A stretch of DNA of 64,000 nt from positions 1 to 64,000 of the forward strand of contig JAMPXD010000004.1 of the NCBI GenBank assembly GCA_023701365.1. The letters are read 5' to 3'. Positions within the stretch are counted from its first letter, which is position 1. The number at the start of each line of letters is the position of its first letter. The position numbers and the translations under genes are program-made. Source of the DNA: Geobacteraceae bacterium. Lineage in GTDB: Bacteria; Desulfobacterota; Desulfuromonadia; Geobacterales; Geobacteraceae. Positions 8,543 through 16,981 of this stretch are shown here, piece after piece. The notes under the pieces are model-generated. The model had not been told where the DNA came from. It did no database searches and saw only the letters and a list, made by a program, of their open reading frames with translations.

Positions 8543-10594
8543 TCAGGGGCACATCGGCCGCAGCTTGTTCGACTCGGCCAGGGCGTAGCTCCATTTGGTC
8601 TCAGCGTTGTCGTTGACTTCGTAGTACGTCGAGCCGTTCGGCATCATGACGACGGAGATGCCGCCGTATCCCGACATGAACGGCGTCCAGAACGTGCAGG
8701 TGTAAGGGGCCCCCCACGGCGCTGCCCAGAAGGCGTTGTTGTAGTACAGGGTGGCGTCCGTGGCCGATGTCAGGTAGCCGTGATTGCTTGTCTTCTGCAT
8801 GGAGTCGGCAAGCATCTCCGGATTCAGTATCTGCGTGTCGTCGTATGCGCCGCCGAAGTTGTTCAGGAAAAGCCCCAGCTTGGCGATGTCATCCTGGCTC
8901 CAGAACAGGCCGAAGCCACCGAACGGCTTGCCGGTGGAGCTGTTATCGGTGCGCAGGGTGGTCATGGCCCCGGCGCTCAGGTGCAGGGGCTTGAAAACCT
9001 CGTCGCGCACCATGTTGAAGATGTCCTTCCCGGTGTCGTTGGCGTAGTAGACTAGGAAATTGTTCATGGCGCGGGTCACGAGGAAGGTGTCGGAGGAATG
9101 ATAGACCCACCGCTGTCCGGGCGGCAGATACTGGGTGAACTGGAAGGCGTAGTAGATGGTGGAATCGTAATTTTCCGCCAGGAAAAAATTCGTCATGTAA
9201 TAGTTTTCGTCGGTCTCGAATTCGGAATAGTAGAAGCGGCCGGTCGCCATGTCGAGGGTGTTCCTGAAGGTCGTCACGTCCTGGTAGTTCCAGTTGCCCG
9301 GCCTGGACTGATATTCCGGAGGGTAGATAAAATCCACGATCCGGGAGTTGTAGACCAGGTCCTTGCCGTACTTCTGGCCCAGCCGCATCATGGCCATGCT
9401 GGCAAAGGCCGACTTGGCGGTGGAATAGGACGGCAGCCGCATGTTGTCGCAGAAGGGGTACAGGCCGTAGCGGGTGCCGCAGTCCGACACGTAATTGATG
9501 CCGTTGACGAGCAGGCCGTAGGCGGTCATGTGCTCCGCCTGATCCATCTTGCCGATGTTGGCCAACTGGACCCCGGAGCCGGGGAAGTCGTCCACCAGTG
9601 CCGCGATCGGTCTCGTGGGCAGGCGGTTTGCGATCTCGGCGGCATGATCGGCCTTTATCGCCGCCGCTCCGGCGACGCTGGCGGGGGTGTAGGACGCGCT
9701 CAGCTGCCCTGCCATGTCAAGCTTGAAGTACTTGCAGGTTTCCTGGGTTATCTCGTAACTCACCTTGGAAACGCTGCTGTTGTCGAACAGGAATGTCATC
9801 ATGCCGTTGTGGGTGCAATTGGCGTTGCGCTCCACCAGGGCAAAGGGGAACGAGGCGCGGGAAAGACCCTGGTCGCCGGTCTCCCTCCAGACACGGCCCG
9901 GCCCGACGATGTAGTTCCAGTAGCTGTTTCCGGTGATGCTGAGCCCCTGGGTCGCGGGAATCAGGTAGCTGCCGTTCTGGACAAAGTCGAAGCTGAAGGC
10001 GGGAAGGACCTTGCGCTGGGCCGTGGAGGCGTAGGAGTAGTCGTCGGTGTGTACGATGAACACGGGGCTCTGGCCCGCTTCGGGGATGCTCAGGTGCCCT
10101 TCGAACACATGCGCCGGCATGGCGGCGTTGGCGGGAAGGGCAAATGCGCTGCCATCCACGAGGGCAGGGGTCACCCCGCCGGTCAGGTCCGCGTACGTGA
10201 GCAGCGAGCGGGCGACGCTTCCCGATCCGCTCAGTGCCCCGAGGGGCGCAGTGCCCGGGGTGGAGACAATCAGCCGGTTGGCGGTCAGCGTGCCACTGCC
10301 GACGGTCAGGGTTCCGCCCAGGGTGGTGTAGCCCGTGCCGGCAGTGAAGCCGCTGTCGAAGCCGCCGTTGCAGGTGATGTCGAGGGGGCGGTCGAGGCGC
10401 CAGTCGCCGTTGACCTTGACGGCCTGGGCCTGGGCCGTGGCCGGGGACCCGGCGGCCAGGGATTCGTAGAGGGCGGTAAAGGTGTTGTGGTAGGTCGGGC
10501 CCGTCGCCTTGGTGACGCGCACCGGCGGCAGGGTGGCGTGGGCCGGATGGACGTACATGAGGAGCCACAGGAGCAGGCATAATCTTCGGGACAT
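8543..10594 (-). CDS. secreted beta-lactamase-fold serine hydrolase
   Basis: This 683-residue protein has an N-terminal signal peptide (about residues 1-20, ending PAHA) and a perfect AAGGAGGT before the ATG. The first ~300 residues are a secreted domain I do not recognise. The C-terminal half resembles class C beta-lactamase/penicillin-binding esterases: SxxK in SYSTAKS (nucleophile Ser) and a YHSSDTF motif at the second active-site position. Substrate is unknown; peptidoglycan peptides, esters or short polyesters are all possible. It stands alone, with AT-rich DNA upstream. Confidence 0.75.
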   Translation of the reverse strand: MSRRLCLLLWLLMYVHPAHATLPPVRVTKATGPTYHNTFTALYESLAAGSPATAQAQAVKVNGDWRLDRPLDITCNGGFDSGFTAGTGYTTLGGTLTVGSGTLTANRLIVSTPGTAPLGALSGSGSVARSLLTYADLTGGVTPALVDGSAFALPANAAMPAHVFEGHLSIPEAGQSPVFIVHTDDYSYASTAQRKVLPAFSFDFVQNGSYLIPATQGLSITGNSYWNYIVGPGRVWRETGDQGLSRASFPFALVERNANCTHNGMMTFLFDNSSVSKVSYEITQETCKYFKLDMAGQLSASYTPASVAGAAAIKADHAAEIANRLPTRPIAALVDDFPGSGVQLANIGKMDQAEHMTAYGLLVNGINYVSDCGTRYGLYPFCDNMRLPSYSTAKSAFASMAMMRLGQKYGKDLVYNSRIVDFIYPPEYQSRPGNWNYQDVTTFRNTLDMATGRFYYSEFETDENYYMTNFFLAENYDSTIYYAFQFTQYLPPGQRWVYHSSDTFLVTRAMNNFLVYYANDTGKDIFNMVRDEVFKPLHLSAGAMTTLRTDNSSTGKPFGGFGLFWSQDDIAKLGLFLNNFGGAYDDTQILNPEMLADSMQKTSNHGYLTSATDATLYYNNAFWAAPWGAPYTCTFWTPFMSGYGGISVVMMPNGSTYYEVNDNAETKWSYALAESNKLRPMCP

Positions 10595-10970
10595 TGTCGG
10601 ACCTCCTTAAAGACATATCAAAGCGTTTATCGGCTTCAATGAGCCAGGAATGCCAGCACGTGGCATGCTTTTTCAAGCACTTAAACTATGTAGCTCATCT
10701 CTCGCAGTTCAAAAATTGTGACGCTAAACATGTATAACTAGCTGTAATTATTGGAGTTATTGTTCTTTTTGTACTATAGTAATTCCCGTTAAATCAATTA
10801 CTTAAGGGCGCAAAAAGGATAAAACCATGGCAAAACTACAACAGTTTGAAACCGCTCTCCCGACTCCGATGATAGATAAAATCAAGAGCGGTTCCTTTGG
10901 GGCCTTCGGCATTGACAACTCGGTGTCCGATCTCCTTCTTCCTTCGTTGGCGAGGGTGCAAATAAAAGAC
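10595..10970. other. AT-rich intergenic region upstream of the hydrolase gene
   Basis: The stretch from about 10680 to 10826 is clearly AT-rich compared with its surroundings, and 10827-10982 can encode a 51-residue peptide. It may be the promoter region of the hydrolase gene plus remnant DNA. Confidence 0.4.
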
Positions 10971-10982
10971 GAAAGCCCTTGA
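10827..10982 (+). CDS. possible 51-aa small protein or gene remnant
   Basis: The frame opens with ATG at 10827 after AAAAAGGAT and encodes 51 residues starting MAKLQQFETALPTPM. I do not recognise the product. The stop lies inside the hairpin at 10971-11002. It could be a gene fragment from an inserted element. Confidence 0.25.
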   Translation: MAKLQQFETALPTPMIDKIKSGSFGAFGIDNSVSDLLLPSLARVQIKDESP

Positions 10983-11002
10983 CCGTTCTGTCAAAGGCTT
11001 TC
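10971..11002 (-). terminator. hairpin terminator of the NtrC-family regulator gene
   Basis: GAAAGCCCTTGA (10971-10982) pairs with TCAAAGGCTTTC (10991-11002) with one mismatch. On the minus strand it is followed by the T-rich GTCTTTTATTT. It lies 24 bp beyond the regulator's stop. Confidence 0.65.
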
Positions 11003-11025
11003 GTGGCGCCGTCTTGTTTTTCCCG

Positions 11026-12399
11026 TTACTTCAGATAGCCGAACTTCTTCATCCGGTACCTGAAGGCGTCGATCCCGAGATTGAGCTTCTTGGCCGCCTT
11101 CGACTGGTTCCCTTCGGAGACCTCCAGTGCCTGGCGGATCAGCTCCTTCTCCACCTCCTCGATGTCCACCCCTTCGGGGGGGAGCCTGAAGACCGTGGTT
11201 CCCGCAGGGGCCGACACCGGCACCCGCGCCGTGATCTCCAGCGGCAGGACGTCGGGGAGGAGGGTGTCCTCGTTGCCGAGGATGATGGCCCGCTCGATGA
11301 CGTTCTTCATCTCGCGAATGTTGCCGGGCCAGTGGTATTCGGTAAGCAGTTGCTGCGCGGCACCGGAGATCCCCTTGACCCGCTTGTTGAACTCCTTGTT
11401 GAACGATTCGATGAAATGGTTCGCCAGCAGGATGATGTCGTCCTTCCGCTCCCTCAAGGGGGGGAGGAAGATCGGGATTACCTGCAGCCGGTAGTAGAGG
11501 TCGTTTCTGAAGCTTTTGTCCTCGACCGCCTTGAGCAGATCCTTGTTGGTTGCCGAAATGATCCGGACATCCACGGTGATGACCTTTGACCCGCCGACCC
11601 GCCTGAAGGTCCGGTCCTCCAGAAAACGGAGGAGCTTGGCCTGCATGCCGAGCTCCATGTCGCCGATCTCGTCGAGAAACACCGTGCCGCCATCGGCCAG
11701 CTCAAAGAGCCCCTTCTTGAGGGACTTGGCGTCGGTGAACGCCCCCTTTTCATAGCCGAACAGCTCGCTCTCCAGCAGGGTGGAGGGGACCGCGGCGCAG
11801 TTGATGGCGACAAAGGGCTTGTCGGCCCGGCTCGACTCGTAATGGATCCACTTGGCCACCAGCTCCTTGCCGGTCCCCGACTCCCCCTGGATCAGCACCG
11901 TGGAGGCCTCGCTCTTGGCCACCCGCGCCATCATCGCCAGGACATCCTGCATATGCTTCCCCTTGCCGACTATGGTGGGGGGGCCGGTTTTCTTGTGCTC
12001 GCTGCGCAGCCCCGCCACCTCGCGGCGCAGCTCGGAATTCTCCAGGGCCTTCTTGATGACGATCGCCATCTCGTCCAGGTTGAACGGCTTGTTGATGTAG
12101 TCGTACGCCCCCTTGCGCATGGCGTTGACGGCGGTTTCCAGACCGCCGTGGGCCGTCACCATGATGACGATGATCTCCTCATCGAACTCCTTGATCTTCT
12201 CCAGCACCTCCAGACCGGAAATCCCGGGCATATGTATGTCGAGCAGCACCAGCTCAGGCTGCTCCTCGCGCAGCAGTTTCAGGGCATCCTCTCCGTTGCC
12301 GGCGGTCAGCACCTCATAACCCTGCTTGGTGAGGTTCTGCTCAAGGGACCAGCGGATCAGATGCTCATCGTCCACGACCAGTATTTTTGCTTTTCTCAT
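11026..12399 (-). CDS. NtrC-family sigma-54 response regulator
   Basis: A receiver domain (1-120, phosphoacceptor in LVLLDIHMPG), an AAA+ sigma-54 domain and a C-terminal Fis-type helix (GNQSKAAKKLNLGIDAFRYRMKKFG) add up to 457 residues. The sigma-54 loop reads GAFTDA rather than GAFTGA. The frame is open 45 codons further upstream, but ATG 12399 follows AAGGAG. It starts 10 bp after the stop of the heme-c sensor kinase, clearly its cognate partner. Confidence 0.93.
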   Translation of the reverse strand: MRKAKILVVDDEHLIRWSLEQNLTKQGYEVLTAGNGEDALKLLREEQPELVLLDIHMPGISGLEVLEKIKEFDEEIIVIMVTAHGGLETAVNAMRKGAYDYINKPFNLDEMAIVIKKALENSELRREVAGLRSEHKKTGPPTIVGKGKHMQDVLAMMARVAKSEASTVLIQGESGTGKELVAKWIHYESSRADKPFVAINCAAVPSTLLESELFGYEKGAFTDAKSLKKGLFELADGGTVFLDEIGDMELGMQAKLLRFLEDRTFRRVGGSKVITVDVRIISATNKDLLKAVEDKSFRNDLYYRLQVIPIFLPPLRERKDDIILLANHFIESFNKEFNKRVKGISGAAQQLLTEYHWPGNIREMKNVIERAIILGNEDTLLPDVLPLEITARVPVSAPAGTTVFRLPPEGVDIEEVEKELIRQALEVSEGNQSKAAKKLNLGIDAFRYRMKKFGYLK

Positions 12400-12409
12400 C
12401 AATGCTCCT

Positions 12410-13924
12410 TTATGCCTGCACGGCTTGGTCGGTCGCGTCCGGGCGGGGAGAGGCCATAGCCTCGCCGCAGGTCCTGAGCTCGACGGTGAAGAGAGTCCCC
12501 TTGCCGTCTTCGCTCTCGACGAAGATGTTCCCACCGTGCTGGGAGATCAGCTTGTAGCAGATGGCAAGGCCGAGTCCGGTACCCTGGGCCTTGGTGGTGA
12601 AGAACGGGGTGAAGATCTTCCCCAGGATCTCTTCCGGGATGCCGGGACCGGTATCGGCGATGTTGACCCTGACCCAGGTCTCTCCCCCGCTTTCCACCGG
12701 GGCGCTGGTAATGGTGAGGACCCCCCCTTCCCGCATTGCCTGGAGCGCGTTCAGGATCAGGTTGAGAAAGACCTGCTGGATCTGCTTGGGGTCCACGTAG
12801 ACCGGGGGGAGGTTTTCCTGGAGCTCCAGCCGTTTTTCCACATTCTTCCCCCCCCGGTGCTGGGAGGCGAACATGATGGTCTTCTTCAGGATGGTGTTCA
12901 CGTTGACGCAGGTCGGCTCCGGGAGGGATGGCTTGCCGAAGAAGAGGAGGTCGTTGACCGTCTTGTCGAGGCGCTTGATCTGTTCCAGGACCTCGCTGAT
13001 GATTTCCGTGCGGGGATCGGAGGGGGGAAAGTCCTCCTTGATGATGGTCATTGCCGCGGCGATCCCGGTCAACGGGTTCTTGATCTCATGGGCGATGCCG
13101 GCCGCCATCTCCCCCACCGAGGCGAGGCGGTCGGCCCTTTCCATCTGCTGAAAGTGATACTGGTCCAGCTCCTTCTTGGCCGTGTCGAGCCGGTCCACCA
13201 TCGAGTTGAAACTGACGATCAGCCGCCCCACTTCGTCCTTGCCGGTGGCGGTCATCCGTACCGAGAGGTCACCCTGCTCGACACTGGCCATGTTCTCCAC
13301 GATCTGGCTGAGCGGTTTCCGGACGAACTTGAGCATGACCAGGGAGATTGCCGCCGACAGGAACAGGATGATCGCGATCGTGGAGACGATGAAGATGTTG
13401 GTCGCCTCCATCATCCGCTTTCTGGTCTCCAGCAGCGAGTAGTTGACGTTCAGCACCCCGATCACCTTGGTCTTGCTGCCATGGCAGGGGTAGCAGGGCT
13501 GGTCGTTGTAGATGGGCTTCAGCATCTTCAGCGTCTCGCCCTGCGGCCCGCCGGCGAAGATCCCCTCCTTCTGGTTGTTCACGTAGAGCTGATAGTCCTC
13601 GTTGTCGACCGGCTTGCCGACCTCGGCCGGCTGGGACGATTTCAGCACGACCCCGTGGGGATGGAAGATGCGCACCGCAATCAGCTTGTGGCTGCGCCCG
13701 ACCATCTGCAGGATGGTCTGCACATCCTCGGTGTTGCCGATCCGCATCGAGTTGAAGATACTCCCCTCGATGGTGTTGAGGAGGATCTCGGTGCTCTCCC
13801 GGGCCGAATTAATGAGCTGGGCCTGCTCTTTCTTGAGGTTGAGAAAGGTGAAGGCACTGATGCCGACTGTCAGGAGGGTGATGGAGATGACGATTACGCG
13901 GGTTGTCAGGCTCTTGAATATCAA
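12410..13924 (-). CDS. membrane sensor histidine kinase with a periplasmic c-type heme motif
   Basis: A transmembrane helix (about 9-29), a periplasmic domain containing CYPCH (Cys144-His148, a c-type heme attachment motif), and a second helix (about 178-200) come first. HAMP, an H-box ([11 protein letters not shown]) and an HATPase domain follow. It resembles known Geobacter heme-containing sensor domains, so redox potential, NO or another heme ligand may be the signal. The start is TTG, with GGAGC before it. It is followed at once by its sigma-54 regulator and preceded by a pseudopilin gene. Confidence 0.9.
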   Translation of the reverse strand: MIFKSLTTRVIVISITLLTVGISAFTFLNLKKEQAQLINSARESTEILLNTIEGSIFNSMRIGNTEDVQTILQMVGRSHKLIAVRIFHPHGVVLKSSQPAEVGKPVDNEDYQLYVNNQKEGIFAGGPQGETLKMLKPIYNDQPCYPCHGSKTKVIGVLNVNYSLLETRKRMMEATNIFIVSTIAIILFLSAAISLVMLKFVRKPLSQIVENMASVEQGDLSVRMTATGKDEVGRLIVSFNSMVDRLDTAKKELDQYHFQQMERADRLASVGEMAAGIAHEIKNPLTGIAAAMTIIKEDFPPSDPRTEIISEVLEQIKRLDKTVNDLLFFGKPSLPEPTCVNVNTILKKTIMFASQHRGGKNVEKRLELQENLPPVYVDPKQIQQVFLNLILNALQAMREGGVLTITSAPVESGGETWVRVNIADTGPGIPEEILGKIFTPFFTTKAQGTGLGLAICYKLISQHGGNIFVESEDGKGTLFTVELRTCGEAMASPRPDATDQAVQA

Positions 13925-14008
13925 CGATGCTCCATTGATAGCGGGTTGCGGTGAATGCGGCGTTGCCCGGAGAGGTCCGGTGGTGCGGCGGCAAGACGGG
14001 TGCTCGTC

Positions 14009-14539
14009 TCAGCCGCCGGGCGGCCTGGGAGCCGCCCCGGCAGGAGCGGGTGCGGCCTGCTGCCGGTAGACGAACTGCCAGTCGCTGTAGCTGTTCTTGT
14101 CGGCCAGTTCCTTCAGGTCTTCCGGGAAGTTCCCCTTCTTGAGGGGAGGGTCGGTGCTGGTGCTTTTCACCCCGATGATCCTCTGGTTCGCATCCCGAAT
14201 CGGCTCAAAATCCTTGCCGGTGATCGGGTCCGGGTAGAGGCGCCGCAGATAGCGGACCTTATCCTGGCTTAACGGGTCTTGCAGGAGGTCCTTCAGCTCG
14301 TTGGGCGACCTGGCCTGCTGTGTTGAAGGCTGGCCGCCCTGGCCGGGGCGGGGCTTGTACCAGCGCGCGAGGGCGTCCCGGTACTGGCTCCCCCGGAACA
14401 GCAGCTCCGCCTCCCGCTCCCGCTTCATGAGCGTCTGCCAGCTCTGGGACGCGGCCCCCAGCATGATGCCGATGACGACCACCATGACCATGGCGGCGAT
14501 CAGGGTGAAGCCGGCCGATGACTTAAGGATCTTCGTCAC
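14009..14539 (-). CDS. type II secretion/type IV pseudopilin-like protein
   Basis: This 176-residue protein has an N-terminal prepilin signal (SAGFTLIAAM) and a single hydrophobic helix. The usual Glu at +5 of mature pilins is Ala here (Ala15 of the precursor). The soluble part is hydrophilic and ends in a Pro/Ala-rich tail. The start is GTG, and its ribosome-binding region lies inside the heptameric repeat at 14536-14563. It sits between the transketolase genes and the heme-c two-component system. A minor pseudopilin of a secretion or pilus system is likely; no other subunit gene is near. Confidence 0.75.
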   Translation of the reverse strand: MTKILKSSAGFTLIAAMVMVVVIGIMLGAASQSWQTLMKREREAELLFRGSQYRDALARWYKPRPGQGGQPSTQQARSPNELKDLLQDPLSQDKVRYLRRLYPDPITGKDFEPIRDANQRIIGVKSTSTDPPLKKGNFPEDLKELADKNSYSDWQFVYRQQAAPAPAGAAPRPPGG

Positions 14540-14563
14540 ACCTCACTCCTCACACCTCACACC
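14536..14563. repeat. four tandem heptamers (TCACACC) at a stop/start junction
   Basis: Units at 14536, 14543, 14550 and 14557 read TCACACC, TCACTCC, TCACACC, TCACACC. On the transcribed minus strand this is GGTGTGA. It contains the stop codon of the transketolase C subunit (14557-14559) and supplies GGAG and the GTG start of the pseudopilin. Confidence 0.85.
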
Positions 14564-15504
14564 CGCTTGCGGGCCAGGACCTCCCGGGCCGCCTCCGCGA
14601 GGTCCTCCGGGGTGAGGCCGAAATATTTGAGGAGCTCTTCCGCCTTCCCCGACGTGCCGAACCGGTCGCGCACCCCCACCCTCCTGACCGGCACGGGATG
14701 CTCCTCGCCGAGGAGCTCGGCGACGGCGCCACCCAGGCCGCCGATGATCGAGTGTTCCTCGGCGGTGACGATGGCGCCGGTCTCCCGGGCCGCCTTCAGG
14801 ATGATTTCCTGGTCAAGCGGCTTGATGGTGCCGATATGGACCACCCGGGCCGAGATCCCCTCCTTCGCGAGGAGCTCTGCGGCGGCCAGGGCCGGCGCGG
14901 TCATCAGCCCGGTGGTAACCAGGGTCAGGTCGGTGCCGGGGCGCAGCTCGCACCCCTTGCCGATCTCGAACCGGTGCTCGGGGGGGAAGATGGTCGGCAC
15001 CTTGTTCCTCCCCAGCCGGACGTAGACCGGCCCCTTGCAGGCCGCGGCGGCCCTGATCGCGCCCCTGGTCTCGACGCCGTCGGCCGGGACGATCACGGTC
15101 ATGTTCGGCACGGCCCGCATGATGGCAATATCCTCCACCGACTGGTGGGAGCCGCCATCCTCGCCGACGGTCACCCCGCCGTGGGTCGCGACGATCTTGA
15201 CGTTGGCCTTGGGGTAGGCGACCGACTGGCGCACCTGCTCCCAGGCCCGGCCGACCGCGAAAATGGCGAAGGTGGAGACGAACGGGATCTTCCCCACGGC
15301 GGCCAGGCCGGCGGCCGTGCCGACCATGTTGGCCTCGGCGATCCCCATGTTGAAGAAACGCTCCGGGAACTTCTTGGCGAACACCCCGGTCTTGGTGGAG
15401 CCGGACAGGTCGGCGTCAAGCGCCACGATATCACCGTTTTCCGCCCCCAGCTCCGCAAGGGTCTCGCCGTAGGCGTCTCGGGTTGCGATCATGTTGCTGC
15501 TCAT
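14557..15504 (-). CDS. transketolase, C-terminal (pyrimidine-binding) subunit
   Basis: This 315-residue split-transketolase half contains the pyrimidine-binding domain (ALDADLSGSTK, GIAEANMVG with the catalytic Glu that activates thiamine diphosphate) and the C-terminal domain (EEHSIIGGLGGAVAELL). Together with the upstream N-terminal half it transfers two-carbon units in the non-oxidative pentose phosphate pathway. The gene is 62 bp downstream of its partner, with a GC-rich inverted repeat between. The length is normal for the archaeal/clostridial type of split enzyme. Confidence 0.93.
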   Translation of the reverse strand: MSSNMIATRDAYGETLAELGAENGDIVALDADLSGSTKTGVFAKKFPERFFNMGIAEANMVGTAAGLAAVGKIPFVSTFAIFAVGRAWEQVRQSVAYPKANVKIVATHGGVTVGEDGGSHQSVEDIAIMRAVPNMTVIVPADGVETRGAIRAAAACKGPVYVRLGRNKVPTIFPPEHRFEIGKGCELRPGTDLTLVTTGLMTAPALAAAELLAKEGISARVVHIGTIKPLDQEIILKAARETGAIVTAEEHSIIGGLGGAVAELLGEEHPVPVRRVGVRDRFGTSGKAEELLKYFGLTPEDLAEAAREVLARKRV

Positions 15505-15525
15505 ATCACTGAATTCCTTTCAATA

Positions 15526-15560
15526 GGTCGGATCGGTCGTATCTGACCGATCGGTCGGAT
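15526..15560. repeat. GGTCGGATCGGTC inverted repeat between the transketolase genes
   Basis: The spacer holds repeated GGTCGGATC/GATCGGTC elements, including a perfect 12-bp palindrome GACCGATCGGTC at 15545-15556. It can fold in RNA and may balance expression of the two halves, or may be a dispersed repeat. Confidence 0.5.
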
Positions 15561-15566
15561 ATTATT

Positions 15567-16394
15567 CTAATCCTCCAGACACCCCAGGCACTCCAGCGCC
15601 CGCGGCAGCTCCTCGTCGCTCGGCGGCACCCCGTGGTAGGACGCCTTGTTCTCGAAGAAGGAGACCCCCTTCCCCTTGACGGTATGCGCCACGATCACGG
15701 TCGGCCGCCCCTTGACCTTTTCCGCCAGCTCCAGGGCGTCGATGATCGCCGCCATGTCGTGGCCGTTGATCTCCAGGGCATTCCAGCCAAAGGCGCGGAA
15801 CTTGTCGGCAATCGGCGCGACGTTCATCACCTTGGCCACCTCGCCGTCGATCTGGAGCGCATTGGCGTCCACCATGGCGCAGAGGTTGTCGAGCCGGTAG
15901 TGCCCCCCGGCCATGGCCGCCTCCCATACCTGCCCCTCCTGCAGCTCGCCGTCGCCGAGGAGCGCATAGACCCGGTTCTCCTTGCCATCCAGCCGCAGGC
16001 CGAGCGCCATCCCTGCTGCCATGGAGAGCCCCTGGCCGAGGGAACCGGTCGGCACCTCCACCCCCGGCGTCGATTTGCTGTCAGGATGCCCCTGCAGGTG
16101 GCTCCCCAGACGGCGCAGCATCATCAGGTCCTCGGCGGGGAAGTAGCCCGCCTCGGCCAGGGCCACGTAGAGGGCCGGGGCCGCATGCCCCTTGCTGAGA
16201 ACGAAGCGATCCCGCCCTTCCCAGGAGGGGTCGGCGGGGTCATGGCGCATCTTCTGGAAATAGAGGGCGGTAATCATGTCAATGGCCGACAGGGAGCCGC
16301 CGGTATGCCCAGACTGGGACTTGTGGAGCGTTTTCACGATGGAGACGCGTAGCTTTCTCGCCTTTTCTTCCAGTTCGACAATCCGTTCTTTCAC
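15567..16394 (-). CDS. transketolase, N-terminal (diphosphate-binding) subunit
   Basis: This 275-residue protein has the thiamine-diphosphate motif GDGELQEGQVWEAAM...N (about 150-180) and the substrate-side His motifs (SGHTGGSLS, SKGHAAPALY). It forms the active site with the product of the following gene. It is normal in length for the split form. The next gene upstream on the same strand is a conserved hypothetical gene at 16432. Confidence 0.93.
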   Translation of the reverse strand: MKERIVELEEKARKLRVSIVKTLHKSQSGHTGGSLSAIDMITALYFQKMRHDPADPSWEGRDRFVLSKGHAAPALYVALAEAGYFPAEDLMMLRRLGSHLQGHPDSKSTPGVEVPTGSLGQGLSMAAGMALGLRLDGKENRVYALLGDGELQEGQVWEAAMAGGHYRLDNLCAMVDANALQIDGEVAKVMNVAPIADKFRAFGWNALEINGHDMAAIIDALELAEKVKGRPTVIVAHTVKGKGVSFFENKASYHGVPPSDEELPRALECLGCLED

Positions 16395-16431
16395 CGGGAA
16401 TCTTTCCTTTCAGTTTTCCGATATTGGTGTT

Positions 16432-16866
16432 TCAGAGATCCTCGCCCCTGACGAGGTAGTCGAGAATCACTTCGTCGAGGCTCTGACCGGACCGGGCAAG
16501 GTCGCGGGGAGGTTGCCGGGGAGAGGGGGGGGGATCGGGAGGGTGTGCGGCTGGCGGCTTGCTCTCTGCGGGACCCTGCACCGGAGATGGTGCGCTCCGG
16601 GGGGAACCGAAGGCCCGTTCGTCAAACTGACCGGCCTTGAGGCTGCGGAGCATATCCTTGTGCTGCTCCTTCATCAGCTCTTCCACCACCTGGTCGAGGT
16701 TCTCGATCTTGATTATGTCGGCATAGCTGGTCTTTTTCGAGGCGAGAATGGTGCCGCCGCGATAGAGGAGCGTGATGATATGGGGATTATTGAAACCGCT
16801 GTCCTCGGTCTGGATGTGGAAGACTTCCCCCCTGTACATCACGTTGTGATTGAACCCGACAACCAT
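16432..16866 (-). CDS. conserved-looking hypothetical protein, 144 aa
   Basis: The N-terminal ~85 residues look like a compact domain (NHNVMYRGEVFHIQTEDSG...), followed by a Pro/Ser-rich linker (about 88-122) and a short C-terminal helix (SLDEVILDYLVRGEDL). No membrane segment is present. I do not know its function; the N-terminal motif is one I associate with small proteins of Deltaproteobacteria. The gene is 37 bp upstream of the transketolase N subunit on the same strand, so the two may be co-transcribed. Confidence 0.65.
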   Translation of the reverse strand: MVVGFNHNVMYRGEVFHIQTEDSGFNNPHIITLLYRGGTILASKKTSYADIIKIENLDQVVEELMKEQHKDMLRSLKAGQFDERAFGSPRSAPSPVQGPAESKPPAAHPPDPPPSPRQPPRDLARSGQSLDEVILDYLVRGEDL

Positions 16867-16939
16867 CGCCGCCGCCTGTCCGCCAAATGACGTAATAGAT
16901 GCAAATTATCACACGAATCAAATAGTTGCAAGCAATAAA

Positions 16940-16981
16940 GCTGGTCGCTAGCCGCTAGTTGCTAGCTACTAGTTACTAGCT
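16940..16981. repeat. six degenerate tandem heptamers (GCTAGYY) abutting the metH stop
   Basis: Units of seven bases, GCTGGTC, GCTAGCC, GCTAGTT, GCTAGCT, ACTAGTT, ACTAGCT, run up to the metH stop codon (16981-16983). On the metH strand the units contain TAG, so stops occur in all three frames just beyond the gene. Confidence 0.8.
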
